DNA of 64,000 bases from a virus, in the IMG/VR virus record IMGVR_UViG_3300044844_000854, positions 40,575 to 104,574 of that record. One strand, written 5' to 3'. The notes under the pieces were generated by a model. The model worked only from the letters and a program-made list of their open reading frames with translations. It searched no databases and was not told the DNA's origin. Made by a program: the position numbers and the translations under genes. This document shows, one piece after another, positions 27,222-36,029 of this stretch (positions within the stretch are counted from its first letter, which is position 1; each line of letters starts with the position of its first letter).

Positions 27222-28841
27222 ATGAAAGTCGTTCTTGCAGGTGCACAATCTAAAAATGCTATGGAAGATTTACTATGGGCAGGCACACCCAATGTACTTG
27301 TTTCATATGAATATCTTAAAGATCAAAAAAATAAGGGTATAGAAGTCCTTAAAACATTCAAATCAGCAGAACGATGGATACTTGTTGACTCTGGTGCATT
27401 TACATTTAAGGTAAAATATAAATTTTTAAACTCAGCTTATTTTGATACAGATACATTTCCACCTAAACCTAAGGCATCTTTTGAACAACAATCTGTAGAT
27501 CAAATTGTAGAATACTTTAAAGAACAACAAATACCATTTGATCCTAGAACACAATGGGAACAAGCTAAAGAATATGCAATTAAAGATGTAACAAACTACT
27601 TTTTAGAACATTTAGATTGGATTAGACAAGCAGCACCTTATGCTAATGCATTTGCAGAACTAGATGTTGAATGGCTTATAGGTGATACTATTTGGCAATG
27701 GCGAGATCAATATAAAAAGGTGCTAGATGAAAACAATCCTGATGCAGAACTCATTTGTACACCACACATTTATAATTCAGATGAAGATTTAAAAAACATT
27801 GCTACCAAAATCACTAGATATATTGGATCTGACTTTTTAAATGCTAGAAAAGATAGTAGGCTATGGACTACACAAATGCCTATCTTAAAGGAACATCGTA
27901 TTAGGGTACATGGTTGGGCTCTCACAGGTCATATCTCTATGAGAGAGCTACCGTTCTATAGCATTGACTCTACAACATGGCTTGGTGGCGCTAAATATGG
28001 GACAACATATCACTATAGGGGTAATTGGGATATTGTTACTTATGATCACACAAGAAAGGTAGAGAATAGACAACAATTCAAGGGATTTTGTAAGGAACAT
28101 GAAATCGACTTTGATCAATTTATAGCTGATCATATCCCTACTGTAAATCGTTTTAATGCTAAGATGTGGACACTATGTGCGATAGACTTGGAACGAGATA
28201 TATCTAGAGCATATTGGTTATCTGAAGAAGAATTACAAAATGCAATCTCTACACAAAGATCAGAATTTGGACTTGATAAACCTTTAGAAGTTAGACATAG
28301 ACTTGATTTGATTTCACCTGAAGAGGCAAGATTACAATCTATCAATTATACAAGAATGTGTAATGCTTGCTTTCTAAACACAAAGTGCCCTGTATTTAAA
28401 AAAGATGCAACCTGCTCTATTGATACAGGTATCTCTATAGATAATAAAGATGCTATGATGCAATTACTAAATAAAGTGATTGAATTACAAGGTCAACGAG
28501 TAATGTTCGGTGTATTTGCAGAAAGAATACAAGGTGGTGTGATCGACCCTATGGTTGGTAAAGAAATGTCTTTATTATTCAAATTAGGTGAGCAAGCTAA
28601 AGCAATTGAACAAGAAAACACTACTGCTACAATCTCTTTCTCTAGTGGTGAAAAGAAACCTGCAGGTGGTATCCTATCTCAACTGTTTGGTGGGTATGGT
28701 AGAAATGGTGGTGGTGGATCTAAACCATCTCAATCTGAGAAAGTGATTGATGTTCAACCTATAGAACAATTAGAATTCCAAGAATTAAAACAAATTGAAA
28801 ATCAAGTAGTTATAAGATCAAAACCTGACAGTGAAAAATAA
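27222..28841 (+). CDS. dpdA: DpdA-like DNA-guanine transglycosylase
   Basis: 539 residues. The protein is of the tRNA-guanine transglycosylase-related type that puts 7-deazaguanine bases into DNA. RWILVDSGAFTF at about 50-61 is the N-terminal barrel aspartate motif. FAELDVEWLIGD, IRVHGWALTGH and YSIDSTTWLGGAKYG hold further barrel motifs, with D in SIDST as a likely catalytic residue. CNACFLNTKCPVF plus a nearby Cys form a probable zinc site at about 379-400. The last 80 residues are Gly/Gln-rich and look disordered. Adjacency to queC is strong support. Which base it inserts (preQ0, preQ1, amido or other form) cannot be read here. Confidence 0.88.
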   Translation: MKVVLAGAQSKNAMEDLLWAGTPNVLVSYEYLKDQKNKGIEVLKTFKSAERWILVDSGAFTFKVKYKFLNSAYFDTDTFPPKPKASFEQQSVDQIVEYFKEQQIPFDPRTQWEQAKEYAIKDVTNYFLEHLDWIRQAAPYANAFAELDVEWLIGDTIWQWRDQYKKVLDENNPDAELICTPHIYNSDEDLKNIATKITRYIGSDFLNARKDSRLWTTQMPILKEHRIRVHGWALTGHISMRELPFYSIDSTTWLGGAKYGTTYHYRGNWDIVTYDHTRKVENRQQFKGFCKEHEIDFDQFIADHIPTVNRFNAKMWTLCAIDLERDISRAYWLSEEELQNAISTQRSEFGLDKPLEVRHRLDLISPEEARLQSINYTRMCNACFLNTKCPVFKKDATCSIDTGISIDNKDAMMQLLNKVIELQGQRVMFGVFAERIQGGVIDPMVGKEMSLLFKLGEQAKAIEQENTTATISFSSGEKKPAGGILSQLFGGYGRNGGGGSKPSQSEKVIDVQPIEQLEFQELKQIENQVVIRSKPDSEK

Positions 28842-28949
28842 ATAATTGACCTTTAGGTGTTATTCATCTAGCTTATTGCAAATTTTCCTATTGCTAGGTA
28901 TCTATCAAAAAACGGGATATTAAAAAACCAAACAACAAGAGAAGGTAAA

Positions 28950-30917
28950 ATGAAACAATCATTTACACTAGATACATCATTTGTAGAAACATATAAATCT
29001 AAAAAAGTAAGATGGGGTGGACTTGGGTATGTTGTATTTAAGAGAACATATGCTAGATCACTTGAAAATGGAAATACAGAAGAATGGTATCAAACAATTG
29101 AAAGAGTAGTTAATGGCACATACTCTCTACAGAAAAATCACTGTAAATCTCTCAATCTCTATTGGAATGAAGAAAAATCTCAAGCATCTGCTAAAGAAAT
29201 GTATGATCGTATCTTTAATTTCAAATTCCTACCACCTGGTCGTGGATTATGGGCTATGGGTACAGATATGATCTACAAGCAAGGATCAGCATCACTCAAT
29301 AATTGTGCATTTGTATCTACAGAAGATTTAGAAAGTGATCCTGTTGAGCCATTTATGTTCCTTATGGATATGGAAATGCTTGGTGTAGGTGTAGGGGCTG
29401 ATACACTAGGTAAAGGTAAAATCAATGTCAACAAAAAAACGGTGGTAGAAGAAACCCATATCGTACCTGATACAAGAGAAGGTTGGGTAGAATTACTTGG
29501 TATTATTCTAAAGGCATACTTTGTTAAAGGTGCAACATATCCTAGCACAATTGACTATTCACTCATTAGACCTGCAGGATTACCAATTAAAGGCTTTGGT
29601 GGTGTAAGTAGTGGTAAAGACCCACTTGAATTACTTGTTAAAGAAATCACTACACTACTTGATACATTCTTAGGTGACCTAGATAGCAAGCCAATCTCAT
29701 CTACAATCATTGTGGATATTTGTAATTATATTGGTAAATGTGTAGTAGCAGGTAATGTAAGAAGAACTGCTGAGATTATGTTTGGTACACCTGATGATGA
29801 AGAATTTCTTGATCTAAAAACGGACATGGAAAAACTATCTTCACACAGATGGGCATCAAACAATTCTGTATTAGCACATGTAGGTATGGATTATACTCAA
29901 ATTGCAAAACGAATTGAAATCAATGGTGAGCCAGGACTCATTTGGCTAGATAATGCTAGAACATTTGGAAGATCAAAAGATAAAAATACAGATGATTTTC
30001 GTGTTAAGGGAACAAATCCATGTGGTGAACAATTCTTAGAGAGTTATGAATTATGTAATCTTGTAGAAACATTTCCTGCACATCATGATAGCTTAGAAGA
30101 TTTTATGCTTACACTCAAGTATGCATATCTCTATGCAAAGTCAGTAACACTTACACCTACACACAATGCTAGAACAAATCAAGTAATGATGAGAAATCGT
30201 AGAATTGGTTGTTCTATGTCAGGCATTGTTCAAGCAATCAATAAATTTGGATTAGATACATTTAGAACATTCTGTGATCAAGGCTATAAAAAGGTAAAGG
30301 AATATGATCGCCAATATTCTGAATGGTTATGTATTCCTAGATCAGTAAGAATGACAACTGTAAAACCAAGTGGCACTGTATCACTACTTTGTGGAGCAAC
30401 ACCAGGTGTACACCAAGAGCATTCAGAGTATTATATTAGAAGAGTAAGATTAAGCAAAAACTCACCATTGCTAGAAGTCCTTACTAAAGCAGGCTACCAT
30501 ACAGAGCCATGTAAATACCAACCAGGAAGTATTGTTGTATCCTTTCCAATGAAGGTAGAGAATTTTAAGAAAGCTAAAGCAGATGTAACACTATGGGAAC
30601 AGGTTGCACTATGTTCATTTATGCAACAACATTGGAGTGATAATAGTGTTAGCAATACAATTACATTTACAAAGCAAGAAGCTAAAGACATTCCTATCTT
30701 GTTATCATTCTATGAAGATAAATTGAAGAGTGTATCTATGCTACCACTAAATGATCATAGCTATGAGCAAGCCCCTTATGAGTCAATTACACAAGAACAG
30801 TATTTAGAAATGATTAAGCCAATTGTAGATATTGATGATGTGCTTGTTAAAGATACACATGAAGAAACAGAAAAATTCTGTGATGGTGATAAGTGTACAA
30901 TCAAGTTAAACCAATAA
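28950..30917 (+). CDS. nrdJ: Class II (B12-dependent) ribonucleotide reductase
   Basis: 655 residues, close to monomeric adenosylcobalamin-dependent ribonucleoside triphosphate reductases. NNCAFVS puts the first redox Cys at 119. NPCGEQFLESYELCNLVE gives the radical Cys at 358, Glu 360 and the second redox Cys at 369. VKPSGTVSLLCGATPGVH is the conserved substrate loop. The C-terminal FCDGDKC (Cys 644 and 649) is the CX4C pair that passes electrons from thioredoxin. It makes dNTPs without oxygen dependence but needs vitamin B12 from the host. The leader carries an A-tract/CGGG element. Confidence 0.93.
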   Translation: MKQSFTLDTSFVETYKSKKVRWGGLGYVVFKRTYARSLENGNTEEWYQTIERVVNGTYSLQKNHCKSLNLYWNEEKSQASAKEMYDRIFNFKFLPPGRGLWAMGTDMIYKQGSASLNNCAFVSTEDLESDPVEPFMFLMDMEMLGVGVGADTLGKGKINVNKKTVVEETHIVPDTREGWVELLGIILKAYFVKGATYPSTIDYSLIRPAGLPIKGFGGVSSGKDPLELLVKEITTLLDTFLGDLDSKPISSTIIVDICNYIGKCVVAGNVRRTAEIMFGTPDDEEFLDLKTDMEKLSSHRWASNNSVLAHVGMDYTQIAKRIEINGEPGLIWLDNARTFGRSKDKNTDDFRVKGTNPCGEQFLESYELCNLVETFPAHHDSLEDFMLTLKYAYLYAKSVTLTPTHNARTNQVMMRNRRIGCSMSGIVQAINKFGLDTFRTFCDQGYKKVKEYDRQYSEWLCIPRSVRMTTVKPSGTVSLLCGATPGVHQEHSEYYIRRVRLSKNSPLLEVLTKAGYHTEPCKYQPGSIVVSFPMKVENFKKAKADVTLWEQVALCSFMQQHWSDNSVSNTITFTKQEAKDIPILLSFYEDKLKSVSMLPLNDHSYEQAPYESITQEQYLEMIKPIVDIDDVLVKDTHEETEKFCDGDKCTIKLNQ

Positions 30918-31048
30918 TTTAAACCAATATCGTATAGTAAAAAAACGGGATTTTTAAAAAAGATATACTTAGAACATATACAAAGAAATGACAATATACC
31001 TTATTATATATATATATGCAAATTTTCACTTTTTAAACCGTCCTGTAA

Positions 31049-31300
31049 TCACAAAGACTTTTCTCTTAGTTCATGTAATTCATGATTAAGCCTTGAAATC
31101 AAATGATCAATATGACTAAGGTATTCTTCTCTTATAGGCTTGTTCTTTAGCATTGTGGTAGCAATATCCTTGATCAATTTAAGACTTTCAATATCAAGAT
31201 TAATCTCATCTAGTAAAGGTACATCTCTAAAGATTGTGCCATCATTCTTACAATTACAGGTATATAAACCATCGTGGGTATGGGTATTTAGATTTAACAT
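31049..31300 (-). CDS. Small hypothetical protein on the minus strand
   Basis: 83 residues if read from the ATG at 31300, which has AAAGGAAA at a fair distance; an ATG at 31327 would add nine residues. Sequence starts MLNLNTHTHDGLYTCNCKND, so His and CNC suggest a metal site. The rest is helical and charged. A TATAAT box (31336 to 31331 on the minus strand) lies just upstream. It is the only convincing minus-strand gene of the window and converges on nrdJ. Function unknown. Confidence 0.6.
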   Translation of the reverse strand: MLNLNTHTHDGLYTCNCKNDGTIFRDVPLLDEINLDIESLKLIKDIATTMLKNKPIREEYLSHIDHLISRLNHELHELREKSL

Positions 31301-31330
31301 AGCATGATTTCCTTTCTTTATGCTCATTAC

Positions 31331-31359
31331 ATTATAACAGATTACTTTAAACTTTTCAT
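31331..31359 (-). promoter_or_regulatory. Predicted promoter of the minus-strand gene
   Basis: A perfect TATAAT on the minus strand (31336-31331) lies about 30 bases before the coding region. At 17 bases spacing the -35 position reads ATGAAA, a weak match. Confidence 0.4.
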
Positions 31360-31427
31360 TAACATTGACAATTTAAACTTAGATTTACATATATACATTT
31401 TAATAAAAATACACAAATTGCTAGATA

Positions 31428-31456
31428 TTTACACTATTCACTAAGATTGCTATTCT
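31428..31456 (+). promoter_or_regulatory. Promoter with CACTAAGA spacer element
   Basis: TTTACA at 31428, 17-base spacer containing CACTAAGATTG, TATTCT at 31451. The downstream start region reads TATTATCATTTTGAT as at 35360 and 35962. It drives the gene at 31526, whose leader ends CAACAACAAAAGG. Confidence 0.7.
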
Positions 31457-31525
31457 TATATTATCATTTTGATATTGCATTTTTTCGCAAATCAATTTTT
31501 TCTTCAACAACAAAAGGTATAGATT

Positions 31526-32002
31526 ATGTTAGATTTTGACATTATTCTAAATGCTAAAGCTAGATTACCTAAAGATGCTCAAATTCGACTTGAAAATAGA
31601 GCTAAATCTTTACTCGATCAGATTACAACTTTGCAAATCCCATTGCTATGGTTAAAAGATAACCTTTATGCAAGCATCTCTGAGCAAATTCATAATACTT
31701 ATCGTTATGGTAATGAATTTAATGGTGATCCTGAAGGTTATGAAACTGTTAGAGAATTTTACACAAACAATCAAACTGTTGTGGAATTACTTTCAAGTGC
31801 AGAAATTCGTACATGTTGGATTAACAACGGACACAATGGTTATGTAATTGCTTGTCCTTCATCACAAAAAGATGGTTTACTCTTTTATTTAGAAGCAGGG
31901 ATTATTCTTTGTGATCATCGTGATGCACTCAATGATGCAGAAACAGAAATCTACACCTATTTACACACTCTAGAAAAAAGTGGTGAACATAATGAGCCTT
32001 AA
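31526..32002 (+). CDS. Hypothetical protein of a short early-type unit
   Basis: 158 residues, mostly helical, acidic at the end, no recognised family. It has its own promoter 70 bases upstream and a CAACAA leader, like several other small genes that are probably expressed early in infection. It overlaps the next gene by 11 bases. Segment CWINNGHNGYVIACPSSQKD is the most distinctive. Confidence 0.6.
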   Translation: MLDFDIILNAKARLPKDAQIRLENRAKSLLDQITTLQIPLLWLKDNLYASISEQIHNTYRYGNEFNGDPEGYETVREFYTNNQTVVELLSSAEIRTCWINNGHNGYVIACPSSQKDGLLFYLEAGIILCDHRDALNDAETEIYTYLHTLEKSGEHNEP

Positions 32003-32609
32003 CAGTCAAGAAAAGAAATCATTGCTACTCTACCAACTTGATAGCGATAAATTAAAGAGTCGCTTTGAACAAGAGTATGCAACTAGAGATATTGATACTG
32101 TAAATCAAGAATTAGAAACAATCATTGATATTGCAAGCAGTCATTTCAAAAGATGTATTGAATTTCCAATCAATCTAAGATGCATTGAAGAAATTCATAC
32201 TATGGAACTTGATCGTGATTTCTATCGCACAAGTCAAAGTAAAACACACACTGATAACTTTTCTGAAGGTTATGATCTGTTTCTCTTTAGTATTGATCAA
32301 GTGCATTCATTCTCAGATGCTCATGGATTAAATCAATCAAGCTCATGGACTTCACCAATGTTAGAAACATTAAAGCTATATCGTTATGCAGTATCAACAC
32401 CTGAATGGCTAAATAGTTCATACCATTGTATTCTAGCTTTGGAAGTAAATGTTGGACTAAGAGAATTGACACAAATCATTATTGCTCACATTCATGGTTA
32501 TTCTACATGGTCATATATTACTGAAGATGAATTTAGTGATTTTGATTGTGTTGATGATATTCACAAAGAAGAACTACACCTTAGTGATGATATTGTGTTT
32601 GTCATTTAA
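31992..32609 (+). CDS. Hypothetical protein, second gene of the short unit
   Basis: 205 residues from the ATG at 31992; a GTG at 31980 in frame is possible. Acidic, helical, without a recognised domain. Notable stretches are KSRFEQEYATRDIDTVNQEL and the acidic end DDIVFVI. Start overlaps the previous stop, so expression is coupled. Function unknown; early takeover proteins often look like this, but that is only a suggestion. Confidence 0.6.
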   Translation: MSLNSQEKKSLLLYQLDSDKLKSRFEQEYATRDIDTVNQELETIIDIASSHFKRCIEFPINLRCIEEIHTMELDRDFYRTSQSKTHTDNFSEGYDLFLFSIDQVHSFSDAHGLNQSSSWTSPMLETLKLYRYAVSTPEWLNSSYHCILALEVNVGLRELTQIIIAHIHGYSTWSYITEDEFSDFDCVDDIHKEELHLSDDIVFVI

Positions 32610-32979
32610 AGACTAAAAAAACGGAACATTAAAAACACTGTTAAAAACAAAGACACTAAACACCTTAGATTATATTTAAGGCAATAAACATCAATGATAA
32701 TTTATGATATAGGTTATCACAAAAACATACTTGGTATATGGTCAAGGTATCTTTTCCATTCGGTTTAAATACTTGTATATTAAATGGTTTGTAGATTATA
32801 AACTATTGAAATATATGATGATTTATAGATACAAAATATTTTGTAAAAGATATATACATATTACATATAGTATGCTATTCTATGACTACTGATTAAATGA
32901 ATGTGATTAAACACTAAATCGACATGATACATCACACTAGAAAATCAGTTTCTTTTCTCTCACTCTTAGGAGTAAAAAA
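32610..32979 (+). other. 370-base non-coding region before the SSB gene
   Basis: AT-rich gap with no convincing gene. It holds one A-tract/CGGA element (32614), a CCTTAGATTATATTTAAGG imperfect palindrome near 32663, and the promoter at 32853. A 24-codon frame at 32694 has no ribosome site and is not called. The long leader after the promoter, about 90 bases, ends in CTTAGGAG. Confidence 0.6.
32853..32881 (+). promoter_or_regulatory. Promoter of the SSB gene
   Basis: TATACA at 32853, 17 bases, TATTCT at 32876. The block AGTATGCTATTCT is shared exactly with the promoter at 39923. Confidence 0.55.
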
Positions 32980-33699
32980 ATGAGTTGGTATAATAACTCT
33001 GAACAAACTCAAGCAACCGATAAGGTAGGTCGCTTTCTCTTGATGCAAAACAATGGTGCTGAAATCACTTTCTTAGATGAAGCTACCGTAACCATTGATG
33101 GCAACACAGTCGCAACACCAATCAAATATGGTGAATACAGAATTCAAATTCCTTATGGTTTTATCACAAAATTACCAGATTCAAAGAGAATGTCTGCTGA
33201 AAACACCTTAGCTGCACTTGGTTTCAAAGAAGGTTGGAATAACTATGCTACATCAACACCTAGTTGCCCATTAAGCTCAATTGCCAAGCCATCAGCCGTT
33301 GCCGTATTTTCCGTAATCGACCACTCTTCTTGGACTAGCCCAAAAGGCAAAGTGTACAAAGACCTTGTTAAGTTGTTTGTCGTAAAGCGATCATCACCTA
33401 CTTGGGGTATCCTTCAAAAGCAACAGGAAAAACGTGGTGGCTCACTTCGTGGCTGTCGCTATTCTGTTGAACGAGTTGGTGACAAATCCCCAAGTGTCGG
33501 TAATGTCTTTGAATTTTTGGAAAAAGTAGATGCTACAAATCTTCCCAAAGCAGTCGATTATGGCAAGGTGCTTACACCAAAGAATGAATTTGAATTATCT
33601 AAATTGATCACTCTCTTAGGTGGTCAAGGTGCTGAAGATAATGAAGATGCTCACAATACCTTTGCAACAGATGATGATGATGGTGATGTGCCTTTTTAA
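32980..33699 (+). CDS. Single-stranded DNA-binding protein
   Basis: 239 residues. The end is TFATDDDDGDVPF, matching the acidic DDDIPF-type tail by which SSBs recruit partners. Basic and aromatic residues before it (KLFVVKRSSPTWGIL, LRGCRYSVERVG) suit an OB-like ssDNA-binding body. Codon use stands out from neighbours, with more GCC, GTC and CGT, as in a highly expressed gene. It has its own promoter, a strong AGGAG and a terminator just after, so it is a single-gene unit. The fold is inferred; the tail is direct evidence. Confidence 0.7.
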   Translation: MSWYNNSEQTQATDKVGRFLLMQNNGAEITFLDEATVTIDGNTVATPIKYGEYRIQIPYGFITKLPDSKRMSAENTLAALGFKEGWNNYATSTPSCPLSSIAKPSAVAVFSVIDHSSWTSPKGKVYKDLVKLFVVKRSSPTWGILQKQQEKRGGSLRGCRYSVERVGDKSPSVGNVFEFLEKVDATNLPKAVDYGKVLTPKNEFELSKLITLLGGQGAEDNEDAHNTFATDDDDGDVPF

Positions 33700-33744
33700 G
33701 TCATAATCCAATCAGCTCTCTCTCACGATTAACCCATAGAAATA

Positions 33745-33781
33745 GGTGACTTGTCAATAAAATGATAGGTTGCCTTTTTTT
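33745..33781 (+). terminator. Rho-independent terminator after the SSB gene
   Basis: Stem 33745-33755 (GGTGACTTGTC) pairs with 33764-33774 (GATAGGTTGCC) through 11 pairs including several G-T pairs, loop of 8, followed by seven T. Confidence 0.75.
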
Positions 33782-33820
33782 ATATCTAGAAACTACCTTA
33801 AAAAAACGGAATAGTAAAAA

Positions 33821-34231
33821 ATGCCATATCCTAGATTACAGGTAAATGAAACAATATCTAAAAATAAAGAAAACCAAATACAAATCACTAAATGGGGATT
33901 TATTACAGATAACATTATCTATGGAACATTTAGCACAAAACACAAATACATGGATATTAGTCATTATTATTCACATGGTAATGGAATGTATCAAATTGTA
34001 ATGATAGCAGCTAAAGATAATCATAGTGAGAGTGTAGAATTACAAGTGCCAAATGAATACACAATTGAGAGTGTAAATTTTGTAGCACTAAAATGGGAAT
34101 ACCAAATCTATGTAATTGTATCTAGCAAGAACAATGAATTGAACTACAATTTAGCAGATAGCTTAGATATTGCATCATACTGTGATGATACCTTTAGTGA
34201 TGAAGAAATTGAAAAGATGAATAATAGGTAA
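33821..34231 (+). CDS. Hypothetical protein
   Basis: 136 residues, beta-rich in the first two thirds (IQITKWGFITDNIIYGTF, YQIVMIAAKDNHS), acidic at the end. No family recognised. An A-tract/CGGA element immediately precedes the ATG and probably supplies the ribosome site. It lies between the SSB terminator and the thyX promoter. Confidence 0.55.
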   Translation: MPYPRLQVNETISKNKENQIQITKWGFITDNIIYGTFSTKHKYMDISHYYSHGNGMYQIVMIAAKDNHSESVELQVPNEYTIESVNFVALKWEYQIYVIVSSKNNELNYNLADSLDIASYCDDTFSDEEIEKMNNR

Positions 34232-34265
34232 TTTACTGTTTTTCCATATAGCTAAGAAATACACC

Positions 34266-34295
34266 TTGACAAATAATTTTAAAAAGATATATATA
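34266..34295 (+). promoter_or_regulatory. Predicted promoter of thyX
   Basis: TTGACA at 34266 and TATATA at 34290 with an 18-base spacer; an overlapping TATAAT at 34294 is spaced at 22. Confidence 0.55.
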
Positions 34296-34361
34296 TAATA
34301 GCTTTTGCAAAAAAGCAACTGCGAATGCAGGATAACATTTAATTCTAGCTATGGAAAACAG

Positions 34362-35285
34362 ATGAAAAAAATTGATTTATTTAATGGTGGATATGTAGAA
34401 TTATTGCACCAATATGGAACTGAACTTGATGTAATCAATGTAGCTAAGGTGTCATTTGATAATTCAGCAAATGAATGGCAATCACCATCTATGGATAAGC
34501 TATTTAATTATTTATGGCAACATGGTCATACATCACCATTTAGACATGTATTTTTATCATTTAGAGTACATGCACCTATATCCATTGTAAGACAGTGGGA
34601 AAAATATCGTGTAGGATCACCAATAGATACACCAAGCAATGAAGTAAGTGGTCGCTATGTTGAACTAAAAGAAGAATTCTTTATCCCTAGCGAATGGCGA
34701 ATACAATCTAAGAGTAATAAGCAAGGCTCATTTGGATCACTACCTGAAGAATTACAGCAGCAGATAGATGAAAAAACCAATGATCACTATAAGAATTGCC
34801 ATGATTATTATGAAGAATTACTACAATCAGGTGTAGCTAAAGAACAAGCAAGATTTGTATTACCTAATGGATTATACACTACATTTATTTGGACACCATC
34901 TTTACAAGCATTGATGCATTTCCTTGAGCAAAGATTATCTCATGATGCCCAAAAGGAATTACAGGAATATGCCAAAGCAGTATATGAAATTGCTAAAACA
35001 ATCTATCCTAGATCAATGAATGTATTGTTAGATAAGATTGTGCCTAAGCACCACCATGTGATGACAATTCAAGAACAAAGTGTAGAAGAATTAAACCTTA
35101 TCCCAATTCTACATGAAGGCTACCAACTCTATGTAGAAAAAACGGAACTTGAAAAAATGGGTAAGAAAGAAACAAATAAGATAAGCCATATTATATATAA
35201 GATAGCTAAAGAAGATATAACTGCATATTGCTTAGGTAAAGACTTAAATCGCTTTAAAGAACATGGTTGGAAGGTTGTTGAATGA
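34362..35285 (+). CDS. thyX: Flavin-dependent thymidylate synthase
   Basis: 307 residues from the ATG at 34362 (GGAAAACAG before it). ThyX makes dTMP from dUMP with FAD and methylene-folate. LWQHGHTSPFRHVFLSFRV and SIVRQWEKYRVG at about 50-95 are the FAD/dUMP segments, and SNEVSGRYVEL completes the signature. The usual RHRx7S run is altered: KYR replaces RHR and about six residues (GSPIDT) are inserted. The C-terminal part is longer than in bacterial ThyX and carries an A-tract/CGGA element. The upstream TTG at 34305 was rejected because it lacks a ribosome site. Confidence 0.9.
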   Translation: MKKIDLFNGGYVELLHQYGTELDVINVAKVSFDNSANEWQSPSMDKLFNYLWQHGHTSPFRHVFLSFRVHAPISIVRQWEKYRVGSPIDTPSNEVSGRYVELKEEFFIPSEWRIQSKSNKQGSFGSLPEELQQQIDEKTNDHYKNCHDYYEELLQSGVAKEQARFVLPNGLYTTFIWTPSLQALMHFLEQRLSHDAQKELQEYAKAVYEIAKTIYPRSMNVLLDKIVPKHHHVMTIQEQSVEELNLIPILHEGYQLYVEKTELEKMGKKETNKISHIIYKIAKEDITAYCLGKDLNRFKEHGWKVVE

Positions 35286-35330
35286 TTGCTTAACTGATTA
35301 AAAATTGATTTTTCTTTTATTTTCTAGCTA

Positions 35331-35359
35331 TTTACACAATTCACTAAGATTACTATACT
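35331..35359 (+). promoter_or_regulatory. Promoter with CACTAAGA spacer element
   Basis: TTTACA at 35331, 17 bases containing TTCACTAAGATTAC, TATACT at 35354, then GATATTATCATTT. Drives the gene at 35418. Confidence 0.7.
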
Positions 35360-35417
35360 GATATTATCATTTGAAAATTGATGATTTCTTTAACCTATCA
35401 CTGCACAGGAAAATCAA

Positions 35418-35771
35418 ATGGTTGCACACGATAATGATCAAGAAGTTCTTTTACTTCAACCTAGCTATAATGCTCTTGAAAGTGTTTGCAAAACAACTGA
35501 TGGTGTTGCTTACATTGATCAAAGCTCTTTTATCCTTTACACAGCTTATAATGGCTCTGTCTCTCAAATGTCTTGGTGGTATTATGTTGTATCATACAGC
35601 ATCAATACAAAATCTTTAGGTCAATATGATCTCGAAATGGTTATTGATGCAGGTGCATTTGATGCTTATGTGGTTTACCAAAATGTTTCTCTAGCATTTG
35701 TTGCTGATTTTGTAAAAAATGAAGCCTCAAATCCATACAATAAAGAGGTATATCAACGAACTTTAGTATAA
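35418..35771 (+). CDS. Hypothetical protein, single-gene unit
   Basis: 117 residues, aromatic- and beta-rich (YNGSVSQMSWWYYVVSYSIN), no recognised family. AGGAAAATC before the ATG is the ribosome site. It has its own promoter 59 bases upstream and a terminator about 90 bases downstream. A shorter overlapping frame at 35371 is a shadow. Confidence 0.6.
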   Translation: MVAHDNDQEVLLLQPSYNALESVCKTTDGVAYIDQSSFILYTAYNGSVSQMSWWYYVVSYSINTKSLGQYDLEMVIDAGAFDAYVVYQNVSLAFVADFVKNEASNPYNKEVYQRTLV

Positions 35772-35858
35772 AAAATGTATTCAGCTTATTAAATAATACT
35801 TGGCTATACTGATTAGCTTATATTTACCAAATAAGTAATTTTTAAATAAAAAATCTCA

Positions 35859-35886
35859 ACCACTGACTTTTGTTGGTGGTTTTTTT
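35859..35886 (+). terminator. Rho-independent terminator
   Basis: Stem ACCACTGAC (35859-35867) with GTTGGTGGT (35872-35880), nine pairs, TTTT loop, then seven T. It ends the unit at 35418. Confidence 0.88.
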
Positions 35887-35932
35887 ATACCTTATTTAGT
35901 AATACCTAGTAAAAATTATACTTATATAGAAC

Positions 35933-35961
35933 TATACCTATATCACTAAGATCACTATACT
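35933..35961 (+). promoter_or_regulatory. Promoter with CACTAAGA spacer element
   Basis: TATACC at 35933 (weak), 17 bases containing TCACTAAGATCAC, TATACT at 35956, then GATTTTATCATTTTGAT as at the two preceding family members. Confidence 0.6.
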
Positions 35962-36029
35962 GATTTTATCATTTTGATTGATCTATGAATGATCAATTTT
36001 TATCAACAACTTTTCAAAAGAGAACACAA

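Noticed and set aside
28858-28900. CTAGC...GCTAG hairpin after dpdA as a terminator
   Set aside because: Five pairs with a 20-base loop, not followed by a T run.
35371-35619. An 82-codon plus-strand frame overlapping the gene at 35418
   Set aside because: It starts in the leader without a ribosome site, while the other frame has AGGAAAATC before its ATG and a normal composition.
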